Positions 55,971 through 64,000 of a DNA stretch of 64,000 nt are shown here, piece by piece. Each line of letters starts with the position of its first letter. The first letter of the stretch is position 1. The notes beneath the pieces are model-generated. The model was not told the DNA's origin. It saw only the letters and a program-made list of their open reading frames with translations, and ran no database searches. A program made the position numbers and the translations under genes. This stretch comes from Setaria digitata. Its lineage: Eukaryota; Nematoda; Chromadorea; Rhabditida; Setariidae. The DNA is taken from the NCBI GenBank assembly GCA_003640385.1, contig RCAB01000083.1, forward strand, positions 121,840 through 185,839. Reading direction: 5' to 3'.

Positions 55971-57855
55971 TCAACAACAACCGAGCAGTTTACTAATAAC
56001 ATCAACCATAAGTTTCAATTTATCCTCCCGTAAATAATGAGCAGGCCAAAATTTCTTTGCCAGGATGGTTCCCAACTCTAACGCTAGCGTGTCACGTACT
56101 GCTGCGTCATCAGCAGGCCCACGAATTCCTGATTCATCATTAATGGTTTGAATTTCTGCATCAACAAAAGTCTGTTTTATGGCCAACGAAGATATTTGCT
56201 CCTGATATAAAGAAGTCGATGAGTAGCCATCTGTTTCCTGAAGACTGCTATTAGTGCTACTTCCTACTGCATTTGAAAGCATCTGTTGCAGCAGTAAGTT
56301 CAGATAAACGTTCAACGCTGAAGCATTGTTTCCACTAGAGGCACCATCACCGGTCATCTGTAAGAACTGATTGCACTGTTCGGATACTTTAACAGAATCG
56401 CCGGGAAATAAAGATGATCCATCAAAGGATTCTTCTCCTGTACCTTTGTCATCATTATCTTCCTGTTCCATTTTAAGCTGAACACTGTGATTCACTATCT
56501 GAAAATACCCAGACCGAGCGAGCATGAGTAAGATATGGATGAAGAGATGTCCACATCATTCAATAAATGACAAAAATAAGCCTCATCAGATTTCATCCAC
56601 CAGTGTTCATTTCCTAATCAGAATTTCCAAATATAATAAAGAAGAAGTGAAAACAAATTTCGATGAATATTTCACGAAATTTTTAATTGAATTCCACTTA
56701 AAGTCACTTATGAGAGAAAATGTATTCCAAGCTAACTTATTGCCACATTTACAAATAAAATTATCTTTTGCCACCAAACACGGTGGTAAAGTCATTTCAG
56801 ATATACCGAAAGACAGTATGTCAGAACGTTGGAAAAATTTCGAACCTGTTGTTTTATTGGCAATAAGCCATTCCCATTGGAGAATTCCTGCTGTTTTTGT
56901 CGATTCCAATAACGCTGAATGTATCTAAAGTAAAACAATCAATCCTCTGCACCACTACACAATATATTCAACTGAACCATATTTAATCCATCAGCTATAA
57001 TCGAATATTCCTTTTACTTTTGTAGCAACTACTGGGACATGAAAAGTTCTCGCTCAAACCAGTAACACGTTATTCAAATCCACCAGTCGCCCTGTATTCA
57101 TATAGTTTTTCATTATTTTCCTAGAAGCTATGCTTATAATGATGTACAATATTAGTAAAGCAAAGAAAAAAAATTAATATACCGTCTCTCGGCAGCGTAA
57201 CTAGTTTTCGTAGATTCACAAACATCACGATACTGCATTTCAAGATCTCGAGCTTTTTGGATTATTTGAGACGGTGAAACATTACCTTTTTGAGCCAATT
57301 CTCGAAGTAGCGTACGCCTTCGTCGCTTCTAAATTAGCATTTCAAAAAAAGATGAAATCTAAATCATGTTGTAGCTACAGATATAAGTATTATAAAATGG
57401 TTTTTGACGATTACAGAAATTCCCTTATTCCAGAAAGAAAAAAAACTAACGAATTCAGCGTCAAAATTTGGTTCATGGACATGGTCGCTAACAATCCTTA
57501 CGTTTGTGTCATTATAATCAGTATGAAGACGTCCTTTACATTTCTTTTTGATGCATCTAAACAAAGGGAAATAATATCAAAAACACTAGTCATCTGATGA
57601 GTTTATTACTTAAATAATTGAAAACGCCTACCGATAAGCTTTCAAATTACGTGCTCGATCAACTCGGACTTGACGATGCTCATACCCTTTGAATATGATC
57701 AGTGGTCGTCCTCTAGCAGTTATATCTAATGAAAATGATGTTCCCGCTGTCGATTCCTTACTTTCTTCATTTTCGCTGAAATTATTTGCAACACGGTAAA
57801 CAACAATAGTATTTTCTAATTTATTAAATATCCCCAGTAAAGAAATGGGCTGCAT
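55971..57855 (-). CDS. FLYWCH-type zinc-finger protein, probable transcription factor
   Basis: FLYWCH proteins bind DNA through a single zinc module; nematode members (PEB-1, FLH-1/2) are transcriptional regulators. Exons (minus): 57632-57855, 57451-57556, 57183-57328, 56807-56924, 55971-56498, together 1122 nt, about 373 residues. The FLYWCH module spans exons 1-2, about residues 41-104: F41, then RGRPLIIFKGYEH, then AYRC with C76, C81, and the H-x-H pair H100/H102. After it comes a basic helical stretch (KRRRTLLRELAQKGNV, SPSQIIQKARDLE). The last exon opens acidic (EQEDNDDKGTGEE) and is Ser/Gln-rich, with a final helical stretch ending SKLLGCC. The start at MQPISLLG is chosen because a TTTAG acceptor lies 34 nt upstream. 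The frame also opens at 57972 (MRVLIYLL), which would add a hydrophobic leader that makes little sense for a nuclear factor. Exon 4 has a second in-phase donor, so its end could be 56846 instead of 56807. Confidence 0.88.
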
Positions 57856-57888
57856 TATGGGATTAGTCGAAATTTTTAAATAGTATGA

Positions 57889-57903
57889 ACTAAAGACAGC
57901 AAC
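57889..57903 (-). promoter_or_regulatory. Probable spliced-leader acceptor of the FLYWCH gene
   Basis: GCTGTCTTTAG on the minus strand ends at 57890, leaving a 34-nt leader before the ATG at 57853-57855. It also decides the start, since it removes the hydrophobic upstream part of the open frame. Confidence 0.45.
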
Positions 57904-60752
57904 TCCATGGCTACAATAAATGGGATAATTATGAAAGGTCGCCAGATACAGCAGATATATAAGAACCCTCATTCGAAGAATGCCGCCTTTTTGTATACAA
58001 GATTCAAGTATTTAAAAGTTAAACATCACCTTTCTGCAGGATAAGTGGAATTCGATTCGTCCTTTGGCATGAGATTCTCGCGATCCGAACTCTGCCTTCA
58101 AATAAATGTGAAGCCTGAATGACTCCTGAGTCTTGAAATACTTCCTCAAATGACACGTGTTTCCTAAAGCTCTTACTGGTTTATCTGCACTCTTCAATCA
58201 TTCAAATTTGAATGACATTTGTTCATTAAAATTGACGCAGCGTGGAATAATGAAATGGCGTCGCTGTATCGCTCCAAGCGTCAAGAAATTTTGATAAAAT
58301 TATGAGTCAAAACTTCATCGGTATTTATGAGGGAACTGTTTCTACAAATGTATCAATCAGCAGTATATTCTTTTTGAATTTTTTCTTTTGAGCTTATGCT
58401 TAGAATACATTTATGAAAAAGCCTTTCGCCAGGAAGGTATTTTCTAGTGATTCTTATAAGTTTTCAGAACATGGCACATTCGTTTCCTTAACCTTTGACC
58501 CCAACTTCTTTGCTCTCTGTCTTTAACATGATGGTTAGTTATAGCTCCTATCACTCTGTTATGACAAACATATAAAGTGTGCAGGTTACTTTTATCCTAA
58601 AATTTTACACAAGTTGGGTAGGTCTCATTAACTTTAAAAGATTTTATAGAGATTAAAGCAATCCAAGCGAATCTTTTTAATTTTGAAATTAGTAAAGGAC
58701 TTTACAAAGAAAGACCGAACACTCAGAGCGGAGATCTCTTTAATTCTAAAAAAGAAAAAATTAGCAAATGTCAGACAGAAGGACGAATAAGATTAGCTAT
58801 CAGCGGAATTGGTCTGACGGCCGTGCCATGTTCCAGCCTTACTACGCATCGTTCATTTTATTAACAACTTCAAACATTAAATACAGTTGGGAAGGACGAA
58901 AAGACATCATGGATATAAACACAACAATATCTGCCGAATGACCGCAGCGCACATAATTATGGGTAGGATCAAAGGTCACATAAAAGTTTTTCTTGACATT
59001 GGAAAAAAGAGGCACCATCGGCTCATTCTGTGTGGATTGATAAATGTGTGCACTTTTTTTTTCGTATATCATATTTTTGCAGAAATGCAAGAATGAGTGC
59101 AAAATGAAAGCTTCACAGTACCATAACAGACCAAAGCTTGGAGAGATTTCTTAGGTTCAGTTGTTCCCGAATTGGAGTCACAGGTTTATTGGCGCTTTGC
59201 AAAGATACCTAAGGGGGAGTGCTAAGCAAATATCTCACCTGCCGTTAACAACACTGTATATTGGCCAAAGCGGCTTATGTCAGATGCTGGACAGGAAAGA
59301 AGGAAAGGGATTCAAAGAGCAATTACAGCTTACCCTCAGCTCACGATACGAGAAGCACAAACGGAAAACAGCGAACTGTTTTCGGATGAGTTTATACAAT
59401 AAGAGATAGGAAGAATGCGCAAGAATGAAGAAATGTTGCAAATGAGCAAACAGGACAGATGCAGGCTGCAAAATACAAGCACAACAAGGCTTAATTTTAG
59501 ACGATTTCATCCACAACAAACTAATAAATAAGGAATGTTTGTGCGTGTCGCCGCTTGCGTTTGCAGCTGCAGCAAGCAGGGGCACTGGCCGAACTAGAAC
59601 GGATGCGGAGGCAAGCTGTCGAGGGAGGGAGGTTCTAGGGGAGAGGCGCAGTTGTGTCATCAGCAGGTGCACCCTCCCTCCTCCCATAAGCACACTCTGT
59701 TCCTCTCTGGCCCTGCCACGCACTATTGCTGCACTGCAATAGAGGACAGAGAAGCGAGAGAAGGAAACATTTGCGCCTACTGCACGGAACAAGACACTGG
59801 CAGAGTATGATGGGACTCAGTCCTACCCTGAAGCGCACATGTCGATAGCAATGATGCTCCACTCCTAGGGGCAGCTATTTATCGATGCGCATTTTTATCC
59901 TACCCGCTTTCACCCTGCCCGCTGCTACCCTACCCGTGTCTCGAGTCACCTAATAACCCTTTGGACTTATCTATCGTCCCTTTGTCACACAGACACAGAC
60001 ACAGACACAGACACACACATACATATACGCAGTAACTGTGGCAGCATTTGCGCCGGTAAGAGGAAGCACAGAAAAGCTGATAGTGTACAGAGGAAGGATG
60101 ATAGACTGATAACTGCGCCATAATCATACCGCTGTTGTCGCAATCAACAGTGATGTTTAAGCAAAACTCACTACCGATGCAGCATACTGTCTATTGATCT
60201 CTGATCAGTGATCCAGAAAAATTGATCAGAGCGCTAATCGCTGAATCAGTTCTGCTTCACTCTCGACGACGGGCAATGCCCGCTGCGCTTTCTCTTCCAA
60301 ACATCCATCCTTGCAACTCTCTGTGAAATGTGAATCTTGAATGGAAGACAGACTAAGAATATGAGAAGCGTGAGCATTTGCAATGAATAATCACATGAAT
60401 GCGGAACTTTGTCACCTAGCTGCATATTGGAAATTATATGACGTGATGCGACTGTGGCGTTATACAAAATTCCCAGATGAAAATCACTTCTGCAGTTCGA
60501 ATAATACTCAAAAAGAAAACTTGCTTTGCTTCTCATTCCGAGAACGACTGCCAAGACTACTCTAATCTCTTGCTAATCCCTCTTCATTGCTAAACAGCAT
60601 CGTCCCTACTACCTCTATCACCGTATGAGAGAGAATTCAAGTCTAGTTCCTTTACGCTCAAACTAAGTGAGGTCACACAACGAACAGTTATTCTTGAATT
60701 TGATAGGATCTGAAGTCGTCTACCAGTTGGGTCACCTCACTGGCGGCAGTCA
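57890..60752. other. Intergenic DNA between FLYWCH and pick-1
   Basis: This should hold the FLYWCH promoter and the pick-1 3' UTR. Between about 59520 and 59960 the sequence is clearly richer in G and C than anywhere else in the window, which inflates chance open frames, including a 170-codon one at 59280-59792 (-). No exon could be tied to a family or to consistent splice sites. Confidence 0.5.
59986..60027. repeat. CACAGA / CA microsatellite
   Basis: Four to five ACACAG units followed by CA and CATA units over about 42 bases, on the edge of the G+C-richer island. Confidence 0.9.
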
Positions 60753-63700
60753 TCAAGATAAATCCAGAAGATGCTCGGATTTCGGCCCCTCTATAGCAGC
60801 CATCGTATCATTCTCTTCCTCTTCTTCATCCATTCGGCCGCTAGTATTGTACTGATGAACGATCTGTCATAAAATTACATTAATATGATGCCTATCCTTA
60901 ATAATAATTTGATTAAAAGCCTCTAAAACACATTTAAGCACTTCGAATCTGAAGCATCAAAAAACTTTCCAGTATATTCATACATGTCTTTGAATGCAAT
61001 TGATGTCTTTGTTCCCACGGAATTTTTGTCGAAATACTGGATTTCTCCCATGGAAAAGATGTTACGACATTTTAAGTTAGAATTAATGTGCAGTGATAAC
61101 AGTGATCAATAACAACAATAATGATAAAAGTGATGATGACATACTTGTCCAAGATCAATATCGATTGGAAATATACCATTTGCTCTAGAAATCACATCTC
61201 GGCATTCTGCGTGTGTTTCCATTATAGCCTTCACAAAAGTAGACAACTGCACTCCAATATCTTGTACTGCAAATGGATTTAACATGTTGTTAAATCATGT
61301 TTATACTGATTCATTCAATTTAATTATCAAGATCGTTGTAAGTGAAAGAAAAAATAACAAACCATTCTTTCACCAGATTTTTTTTACCAACAAGTTTAGT
61401 AAATTTATCCATTTCTCAGTAATTTTCAGTAAGCTGTGCAAGAAGACATAAAGTTAGTGTATAAGATAAAATGAGCTAACCATGTTTTTGGTCTAACAAT
61501 TCTAATTTTTCCATCACATCCTTCCGTAATTTCACGAATTTTTCATGACTATTCTGTCGACAGCGCAGCATCAGCCTGCAAAGATAACAAACATAGCGTG
61601 GAATCCAAAGTTCTAAATTTCTAAAAACTTTTTATGCGTAGTTGAGAAGAGTCGTAAAAGATTGCCATCCAACAGTTCTCTATCCCTATCGACAATTAGA
61701 TTTATTATAAAATTATTTTTAAAAAACCGACATGCCTACAACTTTATATGAAAAAGAGATTAATATGAATTCCGAAGCAACTCAAGAACATAATAAGCGA
61801 GGAAATGTATAAATGGTTGTCCATTAAGCAGATATCAACCTGTATTCATAATTACCCGTCTCGACACGATACAGTGGCTCATCGAAATTGGCTGCCTCTA
61901 TCTCTTCATCGTCCATTTCTTTCAGTTTTAAGCAAAATGATAAATATTCAAATTTGGCATCTAAATATTTCTTTAGAGTAAGTCTCGTGTCTGGAATGGC
62001 CTTCTCGACGAATGTATTTAAATCATTCACAATTGGGTGTAAAACTTTCACCAACCTGAAATTTTAAGTATGCGAATCCATTAAAATGCGATTTTTTGGT
62101 GAGGAATATAAATTTAGAAGAATAAAAAAAGGTGTTCAGTGGTTAGAAAAATTGCGAAATTCAACATCCAAAAGTACCCCATCAGTGGAGCAAACTAAAT
62201 TAAATAAAAGCTCTATTTTGATGGACCAAAAATTTTTCCCATAATTTACTTTCTTTTCTTCCTTATCATCAATATTAAAGGAGTACATTGCACAGTTAAA
62301 AAACATTGCTTGGAATCATAATTCTCATCTTGATATGCTTCAAATTTATCATACTTGTCAATTTTTTTCGGTATCGTTGTAGCTCAATAATTTTCCTTAC
62401 AATCTTTTTGCATGAAAATACTAATGAAAACATACAATTTTAAGCTTAAAACTAATTATGCGGTATAATATCTGGGAAGAGTTTTTTCACACATGGTATT
62501 TTTCAAAAAAAAAAAAACAATAAAATACATGATTACTTTACGGTATGCTTTTCAAGAGCTCGATGTACATTGCCAAACGTTGACAGCGCTGTATTAGTTG
62601 TTTCTGAGCTTTCTCTTGTTGCTATTTCACAGAATAAATCACCAAATTCTATAAAAGTTTTTTTAAAATAAATCCTTCCAGTAAAAGTGCTATCTTTCAA
62701 AAGAATAAAATACTTAACTTGAAATGACATCTTACTAATTACCATAAACCTGCCAACGCGAATTCGTTTTCTGGTTGAAATTTTTACGTTACTCTTGCCA
62801 GTAGCACTTATGACAATGCCGGGACACTTCATCAACTTATGATGTGTCAGATGGAGAAAGATGTTCGCAACAATCGGTAATTAAAAGAGGGAATCCCTAG
62901 CATAAAGTTTTCACAAACAGTTAATGTAATTAGTCTAGTTTCTTAGCAACAAAAAAAAAAGACTTCCAGATATATTAGTTACTCTTTACAAACGGTTGAA
63001 AGAAAAATAAAGATCGAAATGAAGCATCCTCCTCCAGAAGGAAAAATAGTAACATGACGAATAAATCTTAACAACTTGATTCTACTTCACTGTCGACAAA
63101 AAAACCATGCAAATTCAAAAGACCTATTTTTTTCTAAACAATAACTTCAAGAAGAGTTTTTCAATATTTTTTTGAACTGATTGTTACTGCAACTTGCGAT
63201 ATTGGGAGAAAAAGAAAGCATCCCTTTGAACTTGTTGCAAATGTCCATCTTCTTAAACTACATAATAGAAAAAAAAAANCTGAGTCCTAGCAATGTGATA
63301 ATGAGAATTGAGCAAAGCACCGAGATATTTAATAAGCTTCTTGTATAGCTGAGAGCAATGTTCAAGACGATTCAGCTTCTGTAGCAATTGATCGTTGCAT
63401 AGTATTGCTCGAGATAATCCTAACGCATCAGCGGTTTCGGAAGTCATTGATTCTACAACACGGTGCTTCATCTTTTTCAATGCAATATCTAATGTATGTC
63501 CCTGAAAATGAATGATTTATTATAATTATTGATTATGGATAAGCCAATTAAACATCCTGCATACTTAAGATGAAACCTAATAGTTAATGTGGGAAATTAT
63601 TTCATTGAAATAATTGTAGAAAAAGCAGGAAGATTCTATTTAACCATTTCAAAACTTTACAACAGTTTCTTTCAAAATTTCATATTTTTCGTGGATTTTT

Positions 63701-63970
63701 CACCCTTTCTTTCATTTTTCATTGCATAAATCTTCAAAAAAAATTTCATGAATTTTTCATAGAGGTTTATCCTTTCAGCGCATTCTTCTTTAAAACTACT
63801 AATACTTAATGTGAAAATTAATAAATGGTTTGTATGTTGATAATATAAATAATACGTCTATTATTTCTGCATGAAGGACATTGAATCCAAGCTTAACGGG
63901 TCCTTCTGTTTCCTGAATCATTTTCGCAATTGCTGTTTTATTTTCTCCTTTCACAGTGATACCATTCACA
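60753..63970 (-). CDS. pick-1: PICK-1, PDZ and BAR domain trafficking adaptor (5' partial)
   Basis: PICK1 links receptors bound by its PDZ domain to curved membranes bound by its BAR domain; C. elegans PICK-1 works with RHO-1 and neuronal cargo. Exons in the window (minus): 63856-63970, 63280-63501, 62537-62648, 61840-62055, 61481-61575, 61145-61266, 60753-60851. The gene continues past the right edge, where the start of the PDZ domain must lie. Seen: the end of the PDZ domain (VNGITVKGENKTAIAKMIQ); ADALGLSRAILCND at the BAR entry; FGDLFCEIATRE; KAIPDTRLTLKKYLDAKFEY; KEMDDEEIEAANFDEPLYRV; ETGNYEYR; LRCRQNSHEKF; LLDQKH; and a short acidic tail (MDEEEEEND) ending DLS. These track vertebrate PICK1 nearly residue by residue. 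All joins are in phase except one: the exon at 63280 ends at the N (63279) with no GT donor, and alignment to PICK1 lacks one codon plus one base there. Confidence 0.95.
63279..63279. other. Ambiguous base at the donor of a pick-1 exon (probable gap)
   Basis: The single N follows a run of A (plus strand) and directly abuts the last complete codon (CAG) of the exon at 63280-63501. Like the N at 48048, it probably marks a contig join. The donor GT and about four coding bases are absent. Confidence 0.75.
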
Positions 63971-64000
63971 CTATAAACTACTATTTTATTTTATAAAAAA

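Noticed and set aside
56607..56909. 100-codon minus-strand frame overlapping FLYWCH exon 4.
   Set aside because: It is out of frame with the exon that joins in phase to both neighbours.
59280..59792. 170-codon minus-strand frame in the G+C-rich island.
   Set aside because: Low stop-codon density there makes long chance frames likely; several other frames overlap it on both strands, and no domain or splice context was seen.

Overview
The window is nuclear DNA of a nematode, most likely a filarial or other spirurid worm. It is strongly A+T-rich, and every gene is split into short exons (about 70-340 nt, one of 528) by introns that mostly end in TTTCAG or TTTATAG. Several first exons have a TTTCAG- or TTTAG-type acceptor a few to a few dozen bases before the ATG with no exon upstream, which is the signature of spliced-leader trans-splicing. 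The protein set (FSHR-1-type receptor, ground-like hedgehog-related protein, FLYWCH factor, PICK-1) is typical of nematodes. No bacterial operons, CRISPR arrays, tRNA or rRNA genes were found.

Layout, left to right. 1-2055: no gene seen. 2056-5255 (-): SRP54, ten exons, 501 residues. 6749-12908 (-): an FSHR-1 / glycoprotein-hormone-receptor-type LGR with leucine-rich repeats, a hinge and seven membrane spans, 16 exons, about 825 residues. 12909-17453: microsatellite-rich intergenic DNA. 17454-21459 (-): a globin with an unusual N-terminal extension; its first coding exon was not found. 21460-46027: a roughly 24.5 kb gene-poor, A+T-rich stretch. 46033-48477 (+): an orphan protein with an F-box-like N-terminus, seven exons, 349 residues. 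51520-54007 (+): a secreted ground-like (grl) domain protein, six exons, 306 residues. 55971-57855 (-): a FLYWCH zinc-finger protein, five exons, about 373 residues. 57890-60752: intergenic, including a distinctly G+C-richer island. 60753-63970 (-): PICK-1 (PDZ plus BAR domains), whose N-terminal exons lie beyond the right edge.

The genes do not form an operon or a single pathway. They are independent cellular genes: protein targeting (SRP54), peptide-hormone signalling (FSHR-1), oxygen or redox sensing (globin), a secreted cuticle-type protein (grl), transcription (FLYWCH) and membrane or receptor trafficking (PICK-1). Intergenic gaps are 1.5-4.5 kb apart from the large gap.

Exons were joined by hand. 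A join was accepted only when reading phase was kept, splice dinucleotides were present and the residues matched the family. Two joins are abnormal. One LRR exon of the receptor has CCG where the intron should end in CAG. The PICK-1 exon ending at the ambiguous base 63279 lacks its donor and about four coding bases. A second single N, at 48048, sits between two identical 26-bp stretches and looks like an assembly join.
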